A stretch of DNA of 64,000 nt, taken from contig NZ_OCTN01000001.1 in the NCBI RefSeq assembly GCF_900231835.1, positions 1,107,747 to 1,171,746 of the forward strand, read 5' to 3'. The position numbers were made by a program, and so were the translations under genes. The notes beneath the pieces are model-generated. The model saw nothing but the letters and a program-made list of their open reading frames with translations, did no database searches and had not been told where the DNA came from. Shown piece after piece: positions 18,492-26,553 of the stretch. Source of the DNA: Pontivivens marinum. GTDB taxonomy: Bacteria; Pseudomonadota; Alphaproteobacteria; Rhodobacterales; Rhodobacteraceae. Every line of letters starts with the position of its first letter. The first letter of the stretch is position 1.

Positions 18492-19529
18492 GTGGCGTAC
18501 CGTAAGATTTTCGGTGCGCTGGCGCTGTGTGCGCTCGGACTGATGCCCGCTCATGCACAAACCATGCGACCGCTTTCCTATGCTGAACTAGATGGATGGT
18601 ATGAGGATGATCACGACGCTGCGCTGGCGGTTTTCCTGCGCAGCTGTGATCGCAGTTCAACCGGTGATCTGGTGCCCGATGACCACTGGGAATCGCTGTG
18701 CCGCGCGGGCGAAGCCGCCTTTGATTCCCGCACGTTTTTCGAGGCTGCCTTTCAGCCGATCCTGATCGAGGATGGCGGCGATCCGCTGTTTACCGGCTAT
18801 TACGAACCTGAATTACAGGCCAGCACAGTGCGAACCGACCGGTTCCGCTATCCGCTATACCGTCGCCCGCGTGAGGTTGCGAATTCGCGATCCCCGTGGC
18901 TGACCCGTGAGCAGATCGAGGCGGGCGCGTTGACCGGTCGTGGGCTGGAGATCGCTTGGCTGGATGATCCGGTCGATGCTTTTTTCCTGCACGTACAGGG
19001 GTCTGGCCGCTTGCTGTTGCAGGACGGCTCGATCCTGCGTCTGGGCTTTGGCGGGCGTAACAACCATCCCTACCGATCCGTTGGCCGCTATATGGCGCGT
19101 GAGGGGCTGCTGCCTGTGCACCGTGTTTCAGCGGGGGGGATCAAGGCATGGGTCCGTGAAAATGGATCCATCGGACGGGCGGTTTTGAATCAGAACCCCA
19201 GCTATATTTTCTTTCGTGAGGTCACGGGCCTTAGCCGTGGTGAGGGGCCGGAGGGCGCAATGGGCGTTCCCGTAACCCAGATGCGCAGCGTTGCCGTTGA
19301 TAATGATTACGTTCCACTGGGCCTGCCTGTTTGGTTGGAGACTGAAACCGATGCCGGCGCGCTAAAGCAATTGATGATTGCGCAGGATGTTGGCGCGGCG
19401 GTTACAGGCGCGCAGCGTGCTGACATCTTTTTCGGTTCGGGTGCCGATGCCTTTGCGCTGGCCGGCCGGCAGCGTGGTGAGGGCCGCATGGTTGTCCTGA
19501 TGCCCCGTGCCACGCTGGACGGGGGTTGA
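18492..19529 (+). CDS. mltA: Membrane-bound lytic murein transglycosylase A
   Basis: MltA-family enzyme (345 residues) that cleaves peptidoglycan glycan strands with 1,6-anhydro-muramyl ends. A signal peptide (about residues 1-22, ending AHAQT) directs it out of the cytoplasm; no lipobox cysteine is seen. Conserved blocks are FTGYYEPEL, DDPVDAFFLHVQGSGRLLLQDG, NPSYIFFRE, and the catalytic-aspartate region TGAQRADIFFGSGADAFALAG. The GTG start at 18492 is 4 bases after the previous stop and lacks a clear ribosome site, so coupling is likely. Confidence 0.93.
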   Translation: MAYRKIFGALALCALGLMPAHAQTMRPLSYAELDGWYEDDHDAALAVFLRSCDRSSTGDLVPDDHWESLCRAGEAAFDSRTFFEAAFQPILIEDGGDPLFTGYYEPELQASTVRTDRFRYPLYRRPREVANSRSPWLTREQIEAGALTGRGLEIAWLDDPVDAFFLHVQGSGRLLLQDGSILRLGFGGRNNHPYRSVGRYMAREGLLPVHRVSAGGIKAWVRENGSIGRAVLNQNPSYIFFREVTGLSRGEGPEGAMGVPVTQMRSVAVDNDYVPLGLPVWLETETDAGALKQLMIAQDVGAAVTGAQRADIFFGSGADAFALAGRQRGEGRMVVLMPRATLDGG

Positions 19530-19530
19530 G

Positions 19531-20124
19531 GTGGCGCGGCGGCGGCGCTCCCTAACGCAGGAGGAGAAAGCCCTCTGGTCGCGTGTGGCCGATAGCGTCG
19601 AAATGCGAGAGCGCGACTTGCCGCAATCCATGGCGGATATCGAGCAGGACCCCATGCCGCAGCCGACACCGGCCGATCCGATGCTGCATGTTCCACAGTT
19701 ACTACGCCCCACAGGTCGGCCCGCGAAACCCGGTGCGCGGTTTGACGCCGCCCCTGCTCCGGGCCGTGAATCCCTGGCTATGGACCGCCGCGCGTTTGAG
19801 AAGATGGTGCGCGGTCGTCTAAAACCACAGGCGCGGATTGATTTGCACGGAATGACTGCCGCCCACGCTCATGATGCGCTGCGTGGCTTTATCCTGCGCA
19901 CCCATGGCAACGGTGTGCGGCTGGCTCTTGTCATTACAGGTAAGGGTAAGCGCGGCGCGGATGATGCAATTATACCGGAACGCTACGGCGTTTTGCGCCA
20001 TCAGGTGCCGCAATGGCTGCGCCTGCCACCGCTGCACAGCCTTATTTTACAGATCGCGCCGGCCCATCGCAGCCATGGCGGCGACGGGGCCTATTACGTC
20101 TATCTCAGGCGGGCGCGCGGCTAA
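19531..20124 (+). CDS. Smr/MutS2-type domain protein
   Basis: A 197-residue protein with a basic N-terminus (ARRRRSLTQEEKALW), a proline-rich linker and a C-terminal Smr domain. The Smr part shows IDLHGMTAAHAHDAL, LVITGKGKRG and WLRLPPLHSLILQIAPAHRSHGGDGAYYVYLRR. Smr domains are nucleic-acid endonucleases or nickases, and stand-alone versions act in RNA surveillance in some bacteria. I choose the GTG at 19531, 1 base after the mltA stop with GGGGG before it, over the in-frame GTG at 19507. Its end overlaps the convergent MFS gene by 20 bases. Confidence 0.88.
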   Translation: MARRRRSLTQEEKALWSRVADSVEMRERDLPQSMADIEQDPMPQPTPADPMLHVPQLLRPTGRPAKPGARFDAAPAPGRESLAMDRRAFEKMVRGRLKPQARIDLHGMTAAHAHDALRGFILRTHGNGVRLALVITGKGKRGADDAIIPERYGVLRHQVPQWLRLPPLHSLILQIAPAHRSHGGDGAYYVYLRRARG

Positions 20125-21316
20125 GTGATACAGCGAGCACTATGCACATCGCGGCGGAATACAGCGCCATTGCGATCAGTTGCACCCTGTAATCCACTCC
20201 GGCATCGATCAGCAATCCGGTCACCGCAGGCCCCAAAGCCGTTGCAAACACCATCAGAGAGGTCGCAACGGCCCTGATGCTTCCCAGATTTCGGGTGCCA
20301 TATAGCTCGGGCCACAATGTGCCGGCGACTGCATTCGCAAATCCAGCCATCGCGCCGATGGAGACCAGACCAACCGCGCCGGCCCAGATCCCTTGCCCTA
20401 GGGCTGTGACGATCAAACCGGGGATCATGGGCAGCAGCATCCATGGTGCGATCCGGCGGGCGCCAAATTGATCGCTGGCCAAGCCGCCCAGGATCAATCC
20501 GCCCACTGCCGCCAGCGTATAGGCAGGGTAAAACCCGACAAAGGCGGACAGGCTCCATCCCTTTAGCTCCACCAGATGCACCTGTTGGAAAAAGAAAGCC
20601 GTGGCGAAGATCGGTTGGCACAGCAGCGCGGGAACCAAGGCCCAGAACAGCCAGTGGCGTAACGCTTGGCTGCGGGTCCAATGCTGGCCACCCATGCCGG
20701 GGGTACCGACATCCGTCACTATGCCGCGGGGATCACGTTCGGTGCGCAGCAGATAGCGCAGAAACGGGATCGCGACGATCAGGACCAGTGCGGCGGCGGC
20801 CCAGCTGCCCTGCCATCCGACCGTTGCGGCAAGAGCGACAAATATGACTGGCAGGGTCGCCTCACCCAGTGAAAAGCCTAGCTTTGTGGCGGCAATGCCC
20901 GTGCCGCGATTGGCGGAAAACCATCGGCCGACCGCAACGCTGGGTACATGGCTTAGCCATCCTTGTCCGAAAAATCGCAGCCCCAGAATGATCAGCGGCA
21001 GCGCGGCCAAGGGCGGTCCGGACCATAGCACCAGCGCGGTACAGGCCAGTCCCAGCATCGCAACAGTGGCCAAATCGCGTGCGCGAAACCTGTCCGTCAG
21101 CCCGCCGGTGAACAGCATCAGCACGGCTGAGGCCAAAGTACCAACAGCATAGATCAGCCCCCATTCCCCATCGCTAAGGTCATAGGTGCCCCGAATTTCG
21201 CCGGAATAGAGTGAGATGAATGACGTTTGCCCAAAACTGGACAGGCCCGTCATCATTGCGCCGGCGCCCAACCAACGGGCATTGCGACGCAGGAAAGGCA
21301 ACTTTGCCTCTGCCAT
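20105..21316 (-). CDS. Major facilitator superfamily transporter
   Basis: A 403-residue MFS permease with about 12 hydrophobic helices. Between helices 2 and 3 is the family loop GGLTDRFRARDLATVAMLG. The substrate cannot be predicted from the sequence. It is flanked by a convergent Smr gene and a hairpin that separates it from the SapC-family gene upstream, so it is probably a single-gene unit. Confidence 0.85.
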   Translation of the reverse strand: MAEAKLPFLRRNARWLGAGAMMTGLSSFGQTSFISLYSGEIRGTYDLSDGEWGLIYAVGTLASAVLMLFTGGLTDRFRARDLATVAMLGLACTALVLWSGPPLAALPLIILGLRFFGQGWLSHVPSVAVGRWFSANRGTGIAATKLGFSLGEATLPVIFVALAATVGWQGSWAAAALVLIVAIPFLRYLLRTERDPRGIVTDVGTPGMGGQHWTRSQALRHWLFWALVPALLCQPIFATAFFFQQVHLVELKGWSLSAFVGFYPAYTLAAVGGLILGGLASDQFGARRIAPWMLLPMIPGLIVTALGQGIWAGAVGLVSIGAMAGFANAVAGTLWPELYGTRNLGSIRAVATSLMVFATALGPAVTGLLIDAGVDYRVQLIAMALYSAAMCIVLAVSLSRAPA

Positions 21317-21364
21317 ATCAGAAACCTTTGTGGGGGGTGCGGCTATAGCCTGGCCGTAAGGGGT

Positions 21365-21388
21365 GCGAGGTCCGCAAACGGACCTCGC
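21365..21388. terminator. Stem-loop after the SapC-family gene
   Basis: GCGAGGTCCG (21365-21374), loop CAAA, CGGACCTCGC (21379-21388): a perfect 10-bp GC-rich stem starting 10 bases past the SapC-family stop. The downstream T-run is poor, but position and stability suggest a terminator. Confidence 0.65.
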
Positions 21389-21397
21389 AAGATTAGA

Positions 21398-22129
21398 TTA
21401 GGCAGCTGCCTTTTGCGCCAGACGCTGGTTCATCGATGGCAGGTTGGTCAGCGAGTGCAGGTGCAGGTAGCACAGCTCCAGCTCATCCGTTTTTGCCATT
21501 TCAGCCAGCGTATCGCCGGACAGTTGACGCAGTGCATCACGCTTGATGGTTTTGAAACCGGTCAGGCTGGACTGTTTGCCCTCTGCATCGCGGAACTGTG
21601 CCTGTGCGGGCTCCAGCAGGTCCAGATCGGCCAAACGCTTTGCAAACATCTGCGTGCGGTTGAACTGTGTCTGATAGTCGGATGTGAATTTCAGCATCCG
21701 CTCAAGGTATTCAGTCCGCTCGCCGGCGCTGTCGAACAGGCGCTCGCCTTTGCCATCCTTGTTAAAGCCGTCGAATTCCTCATCGATGCACAATGTGAAG
21801 TTGGACGTGTCCTCAGCACCGGCAAAAACGAAGGGGTAACGGCGCAGGAATGCAGGGATATAACCGCTCAGCCACGTACCCTCGGCGTTCACATGGGCGT
21901 TCTGCCCGTCACGCTGGCCCAGAATGACCGAAGGGAAAATCGCATCGCCCTCACCGGCGAAAACGATTGTGTGCTCACCTGCTGCGGCAGCAAACTCAGC
22001 CGCCAACAGCGGTACGGAGTTGATTTCACTAGCGAAAGAGAAATCACGTCCGGCCTGAACAGACCAATCACGGTGTGCATCAGAGGAAACCGGTACGGCG
22101 CGCTCATAAATCATTAATTGCTTGGTCAT
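21398..22129 (-). CDS. SapC-family protein
   Basis: A 243-residue protein of the SapC family (named after a Campylobacter S-layer locus protein; function unknown). Features include VPVSSDAHRDWSVQAGRDFSFASEINSVPLLAAEF, AFLRRYPFVFAG, and NFTLCIDEEFDGFNKDGKGERLFDSAGE. No signal peptide or membrane helix is visible. In other bacteria SapC genes often sit with TonB-dependent receptors or oxygenases, but here the gene is isolated, with a MFS gene downstream and a YihY gene divergent. Confidence 0.85.
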   Translation of the reverse strand: MTKQLMIYERAVPVSSDAHRDWSVQAGRDFSFASEINSVPLLAAEFAAAAGEHTIVFAGEGDAIFPSVILGQRDGQNAHVNAEGTWLSGYIPAFLRRYPFVFAGAEDTSNFTLCIDEEFDGFNKDGKGERLFDSAGERTEYLERMLKFTSDYQTQFNRTQMFAKRLADLDLLEPAQAQFRDAEGKQSSLTGFKTIKRDALRQLSGDTLAEMAKTDELELCYLHLHSLTNLPSMNQRLAQKAAA

Positions 22130-22394
22130 CTATTCTCACTCCCAGACAGTCTAGTATGCCTTGGTTATCGCAAATGGCCCGTGCCATTCATAGTCCTGAT
22201 AGGCCAAGAATTGCGGCAATACCGTGGTCATTTATACGGATTGCTACAGTTTCCTGGTCAGACTGGCGATGTAATCGCGGATGCCCCATTACGGATCACG
22301 CGGCGCAGTGTGATTGAATGTTCATGCATCGGCAGTAATGTCATAGATATTTGGATTAGATATTATCCAATCAAAGCAGACAGGTGACCCGATT
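22130..22394. other. Intergenic region between SapC-family gene and yihY-like gene
   Basis: A 265-base gap between divergent genes. I see no convincing gene; open frames here lack codon pattern and ribosome sites. A 6-bp inverted repeat TTGGAT...ATCCAA at 22351-22370 sits 25 bases before the yihY-like start and could be an operator. Confidence 0.4.
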
Positions 22395-23264
22395 TTGAAC
22401 CCTAAGCTAACCTTTATGTTGCGCCCCGTGGGCCAGTTGAATTGGCGCGATTGGCGGACGGTTGTCGCCCGTGTTGTGCAGGGTGTTGGCGATAGCTCGT
22501 TATTTTTAGCATCGGGCGGAATGGCATTTTTTGCGACCTTGTCGATCTTTCCATTTATGGCCTTTTTGATTGCGGCTTATGGGTATGTCGCTGATCCGAC
22601 AATTATCCTGATACATATCAACACGATGCAGGGGTTTTTACCGCCGTCCGCCTTTGAACTGATACAGGCGCAGTTGCTGAACATCATCGCCACGGGCCGG
22701 TCGGATCATGGTTTGCGCGGTGTGATGTCGATCGTTTTCACGTTGTGGGCGGCGCGCGCTGGGTCCAATGCACTGCTGCAAGGGTTGCATCTGGTGTTTT
22801 CGGATCGGGATCGCAGGTCGTTTTTGAAACATACGCTGACGGCGGTTGTCCTGACACTGACCCTGATCGGCGTGGTGATATTTGCATTGCTGGCTGTGGT
22901 CGCGATGCCGCTGATGTTCACTTATATCCCGTTGAAAACAGGGGTGGAAACCACGCTGAAGTTACTGACCTATGGTATCGGTTTGGGGGCCATGACATTG
23001 GCGATCGGGCTGCTATATCGGTATGGTCCGAACCGGCAGGGGGAACGCTATCCTGTGTTTTCGTTCGGTGCGATTGTGTCGGCGATTTTGTGGACCACAG
23101 CCTCGGTGCTGTTTTCCTATTATCTGACGAATTTCGGGAATTATAACGAGGTTTACGGCTCGATCGGGGCGGTTGCCGCGCTGATGATGTGGTTCTTTGT
23201 CACCAGCTTTGTCATTTTGTTCGGAGCATTGCTGAACCGGGAAATCGAACTGGTTCACGATTGA
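22395..23264 (+). CDS. YihY/BrkB-family inner-membrane protein
   Basis: A 289-residue integral membrane protein of the YihY/virulence-factor-BrkB family, often misannotated as ribonuclease BN; its function is unresolved. About six transmembrane helices are visible. Family blocks include GDSSLFLASGGMAFFATLSIFPFMAFLIAAYG, LWAARAGSNALLQGL, RYGPNRQGERYPVFSFGAIVSAILWTTASVLFSYYL and YGSIGAVAALMMWFFVTSFVILFGALLNREIE. The start is a TTG with AGGTGA upstream; the ATG at 22416 is an alternative. Confidence 0.88.
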   Translation: MNPKLTFMLRPVGQLNWRDWRTVVARVVQGVGDSSLFLASGGMAFFATLSIFPFMAFLIAAYGYVADPTIILIHINTMQGFLPPSAFELIQAQLLNIIATGRSDHGLRGVMSIVFTLWAARAGSNALLQGLHLVFSDRDRRSFLKHTLTAVVLTLTLIGVVIFALLAVVAMPLMFTYIPLKTGVETTLKLLTYGIGLGAMTLAIGLLYRYGPNRQGERYPVFSFGAIVSAILWTTASVLFSYYLTNFGNYNEVYGSIGAVAALMMWFFVTSFVILFGALLNREIELVHD

Positions 23265-23305
23265 TTATGTGTCGCGATCTGGGCTGGAAAGACTGGCTGG
23301 TTAGT

Positions 23306-23332
23306 GGCTGCTTTCCGGCTGCTATATGGCTG
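23306..23332. repeat. 27-bp intergenic repeat, copy 1
   Basis: A GGCTGC-rich stretch just after the yihY-like gene. It matches 24 of 27 bases with 44953-44979. Both copies are in short gaps between genes. Confidence 0.5.
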
Positions 23333-23346
23333 GCAAAATCCGGGTG

Positions 23347-24171
23347 CTATAGCGCGTAGCGGTCCCCCTCACGCGCGGCGCCGCAGGCTGGATGGGTTTC
23401 GCGTAGGGTCGCCTCCATCGTGTCCAGTTGGTCATCGGAGCGATTGGGGGCGTGGTGAAACATCTGCCATGATTTGACACGCGCCGCGTCGCAATGCTGC
23501 GCCACCTGTTGCCATTCAGAATGCCCGAATCCGCGCCGCTTCTCCAACTCCTGCGTGGTGAACATCGCGTCGAGAAAGGCAAGATCGGCATCGCGCAACA
23601 GGTCCGCCAATGCGGCATCGCCGGCGGGATCGCCAATCTCGAAATCGGGCGCAAAAACGAAAATGCGGCCACGGTGCTGAATGCGAAACCCATATGCGCC
23701 CGAGGGGTGGTTCAGGACATAGGGCGTCAGTGTCGCATTGGCGGGCAGGGCGATTTCCTGCCGGTCGGTAAAGCTGGAAAAGCCGATATTCGCCGGATAG
23801 CAGGACAGCCTGTTGGGGCAAAAGGGGTCATCAAACAGGCGGTCCAGCACAACCTCGGGCGGTTCAGGCGTATGCACTGTACCGGCGTGGATCGTGACAT
23901 TGGTGCTGCCGGTATTGAACGGGGTAAAGAAGTTCAGCCCCTGAACATGGTCGTAATGATAGTGGGTTAAAAACAGCGATAGGTTTTGCACCTGTTCCTG
24001 CTGAATGTGGTGTCCCAACGGGACAAGACCTGTGCCGGCATCCAGAATGATGACATGGCCATCTATCCGAACACTGACGCATGTGGTGTTGCAACCCGCG
24101 CGCATGAGGTCGCTATGACTGGCGGCCACGGATCCGCGTGCGCCCCAGACTTCGATCTCGAATCCAGACAT
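23347..24171 (-). CDS. Metallo-beta-lactamase-fold hydrolase
   Basis: A 274-residue MBL-fold enzyme. The zinc motif LTHYHYDHVQGL (HxHxDH) is at about residues 73-84, a further metal ligand is probably in LNHPSGAYGFRI, and FAPDFE gives the bridging aspartate. The start MSGFEIEVWGARGSVAASHSDLMRAGCNTTCVSV resembles cyclic-nucleotide phosphodiesterase-like and Pce-type members, which often act on phosphodiesters, but the substrate is not determined. The ATG at 24171 is preferred over the frame start at 24183. No signal peptide. Confidence 0.82.
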   Translation of the reverse strand: MSGFEIEVWGARGSVAASHSDLMRAGCNTTCVSVRIDGHVIILDAGTGLVPLGHHIQQEQVQNLSLFLTHYHYDHVQGLNFFTPFNTGSTNVTIHAGTVHTPEPPEVVLDRLFDDPFCPNRLSCYPANIGFSSFTDRQEIALPANATLTPYVLNHPSGAYGFRIQHRGRIFVFAPDFEIGDPAGDAALADLLRDADLAFLDAMFTTQELEKRRGFGHSEWQQVAQHCDAARVKSWQMFHHAPNRSDDQLDTMEATLRETHPACGAAREGDRYAL

Positions 24172-24292
24172 ATCAGTCCTCATCGTATCGATAGATTCTC
24201 CGCCCTGAACCTATCGATTATGGCCAGCCCCCACTGGTTTGGTAATGATTGTCTGATAATGAATGCAAACTGTCAAATTTGTTTATATAGAA

Positions 24293-24319
24293 TTGTAATT
24301 TTAATTTAAAATATTACAA
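24293..24319. promoter_or_regulatory. AT-rich inverted repeat upstream of the MBL gene
   Basis: TTGTAAT (24293-24299) and ATTACAA (24313-24319) flank a 13-base AT-only spacer, about 120 bases upstream of the MBL start. The surrounding 24240-24390 is the most AT-rich stretch of this part of the window. It may be a promoter or operator region. Confidence 0.4.
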
Positions 24320-24433
24320 ATTTTTATATCAATTGGTAAGTGCGAGTTTCATGGGTCAAATTGGGTTGATCCTCTATATTTATATACATCTGTGTATAGT
24401 TCGGGCCGATAGATTGGGGGGGTAGAACCTGAT

Positions 24434-25639
24434 TCAATCGACGGCCCCGCGCATGAGTGGACCGAAACGGCGTGCGGCCGGCGCGGCGGTGATGCCGTGT
24501 AGCAGCGCGCTGATCAGTACAGCCAGGGTAGCAATGCCGAGGATTTCCTCACGATGAGGCAGGCCCTCGATCTGGGTGACGATCAGCAGTGCGAATAGCA
24601 CAGTGGCCAGCCCGCGTGGCCCGAACCAGCCGATGAACAGGCGAACAGGCATGTCTGCATCGGTGCCGATAAGCGATAGCCAGATCGCAGCGGGCCGGAC
24701 CATGAACAGGCTTGCCAAAATCAGGCCCATAATCGGCAGCGTGACCATATCCACAGCAACGGGTACCAGCACCAGCCCGATCAGCAGGAACGTACCTAGG
24801 GTCAGCAATGTGCCCTCACCCTCCATAAACTCGGCCAATTGGTGGTCCCGCTTGGGCTGTGATGCGCCAAAGGCAGCGCCGCCGGTAAAGGCGGCGATAA
24901 ATCCGTTGCCGCCGGTGAAATCCGCGACTTGATAGCATAGCAGGGCCAGTGCGATCAGGGCGATACCCTCATATTGCGCGGCGCTCAGGGCGTTTTCGCG
25001 GGAATAGGCGATGAATTTCCCGCCGAACCAGCCCAGTAGCACGCCGACGGTCACACCCAGCCCGATTTGCTGCGCGACAAACAGAATCCAGTTATGGTCC
25101 TGAATGCTGTAAAGCTCACCCACGGCAAGACCACCGAACAGCAGCACAGCGGGCAGGGCGAGTCCGTCATTCACGCCACTTTCCACATTCAACGCACGGC
25201 GCACCCGTTCCGGCACGGCAGCGTTGTTGACGACTGCCTGACCCAAGGCGGCATCGGTTGGGGCAAGGATGGCCGCGATCAGCGCAACCTCCCATATCGG
25301 CCAGTCGGGCAGGAACAGAATACCGGTAACAGTGCCCAGCAGCATGGCCAGCGGCAGCCCCAGCAGCAATGTGCGCTGCGGCCAGATATGGCGTCGGCGC
25401 AGGGCGCGCACATTGATGATTGAGGCGTCCGAGAACAGCACGATAACCAATGTTACCTCGGCCAAGATATGCAGCGCTTCCTCCGCGCTGCTCAATTGTA
25501 CCAATCCCAGTTCGGCCAAGGCCCATCCCAGCCCGAGGAACATCATAGGTCCGGTCAGGATAGATGTGGCCAGTCGCTGCGCAAGGGTTGCATAGATCAG
25601 CACGGATGCGCCGATGATTAGAAGTCCGATACCGTCCAT
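24434..25639 (-). CDS. Cation:proton antiporter, CPA1/NhaP type
   Basis: A 401-residue membrane antiporter with about 12 helices. The CPA1 motifs are visible: LFSDASIINVRALR, ILAPTDAALGQAVVNNAAVPERVRRALNVESGVNDGLALP (the TD and the ND-containing ion-binding region), and IGWFGPRGLATVLFALLIV near the C-terminus. It likely exchanges Na+ or K+ for H+ across the inner membrane. There is no cytosolic regulatory tail. It appears to be transcribed alone. Confidence 0.87.
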   Translation of the reverse strand: MDGIGLLIIGASVLIYATLAQRLATSILTGPMMFLGLGWALAELGLVQLSSAEEALHILAEVTLVIVLFSDASIINVRALRRRHIWPQRTLLLGLPLAMLLGTVTGILFLPDWPIWEVALIAAILAPTDAALGQAVVNNAAVPERVRRALNVESGVNDGLALPAVLLFGGLAVGELYSIQDHNWILFVAQQIGLGVTVGVLLGWFGGKFIAYSRENALSAAQYEGIALIALALLCYQVADFTGGNGFIAAFTGGAAFGASQPKRDHQLAEFMEGEGTLLTLGTFLLIGLVLVPVAVDMVTLPIMGLILASLFMVRPAAIWLSLIGTDADMPVRLFIGWFGPRGLATVLFALLIVTQIEGLPHREEILGIATLAVLISALLHGITAAPAARRFGPLMRGAVD

Positions 25640-26104
25640 GGGTGGTTAGAACTTTCCTGTAAATTTCCGGATTATAGTTTCACCGATCGCCCTGAACCGC
25701 GCAAATCATGAATTTCGATATTCGCGGAATATGGGCGTAATTCATCTGTAGGCATCGTGCGGATCGCATTTGGGGCGTGAACACGCTTGACGGGTGTTGG
25801 GAATGCTCACAGGGTTAACTGGTAAACTGACGGTTGAGTGCTGTTTATCAACGAATCTGGCGGGCCTGTGCCTCGCCACCAAGTCGTTTTGCCTAATGTT
25901 CTGCCTTTAGTATTAAGTGCGGACCTGTATTTTCATAATTTGCAGGAAGATAGGCGGATTTTTGCCGTAAAAAAGGTCGTATTGGTGGTCGTAATACTGT
26001 CATACTTTCCTACGGGTACAAACAATAGCCGCAGCCACCTTCGATCCCCCATAATTGCCCTATTGCCGGAGGATGAGCTGGGAAACCAATAGGAGAGATT
26101 CCTG
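25640..26104. other. Intergenic region upstream of the universal stress gene
   Basis: A 465-base gap with lower GC than its surroundings. A frame at 25838-26092 is open but has no family resemblance and poor codon pattern, so I leave it out. A perfect inverted repeat ATATTC-GCG-GAATAT lies at 25718-25732, nested inside a looser GAATT...AATTC pair, and may be an operator. GGAGAG before 26105 is the ribosome site of the stress-protein gene. Confidence 0.45.
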
Positions 26105-26542
26105 ATGCCTTCGAAATTGGTAATCGGGCTTGATGGACATGCCTCGGGTGAGCGCGCGCTCGCCCATGGTATGCGTCTGGCTGAATTGATCGGCTCATGC
26201 GAGCTGGTCATTGTTTATGTGATCGAGTGGTCACCGTTCTCCTTTCAAACTGCTGAGGAAAACGCGCAGCGCCATAAACGCCGCGAAGAAGAAATCGCAA
26301 TGGCCAAAAACCGTGTGGTTGAGCCCGCGATCGCCCGCGTGACCGAGGCAGGCATCACCGCACGTGGTGTTGTGCGCCACGGTGATGTGGCGGACACGCT
26401 GAACGCGATCAGCATCAAGGAAAATGCCGAGCAGATCGTTGTTGCGCGTTCGTCTGAGGGTGGTTTCGCCAAGCGGTTCTTTGGCTCGTCCACGTCCAAC
26501 CTTGTCATGAATGCCACTGTGCCTGTCACGGTCGTCAACTGA
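26105..26542 (+). CDS. Universal stress protein (UspA family)
   Basis: A 145-residue single UspA domain. The start KLVIGLDGHASGERALAHGMRLAELIG and the end QIVVARSSEGGFAKRFFGSSTSNLVMNATVPVTVVN match the family, including a nucleotide-binding-like GGFAKRFFGSSTSN stretch. The exact G2xG9xG(S/T) ATP motif is only partly kept. It ends 11 bases before a sodium/alanine symporter gene in the same direction, so the two may be co-transcribed and the Usp may modulate the transporter. Confidence 0.9.
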   Translation: MPSKLVIGLDGHASGERALAHGMRLAELIGSCELVIVYVIEWSPFSFQTAEENAQRHKRREEEIAMAKNRVVEPAIARVTEAGITARGVVRHGDVADTLNAISIKENAEQIVVARSSEGGFAKRFFGSSTSNLVMNATVPVTVVN

Positions 26543-26553
26543 GGAAGCGGATC

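Noticed and set aside
22118..22387. 89-codon open frame between SapC and YihY genes
   Set aside because: It begins inside the SapC gene on the other strand and lacks any recognisable domain.
25838..26092. 84-codon open frame before the Usp gene
   Set aside because: No ribosome site, no family resemblance and poor codon pattern.
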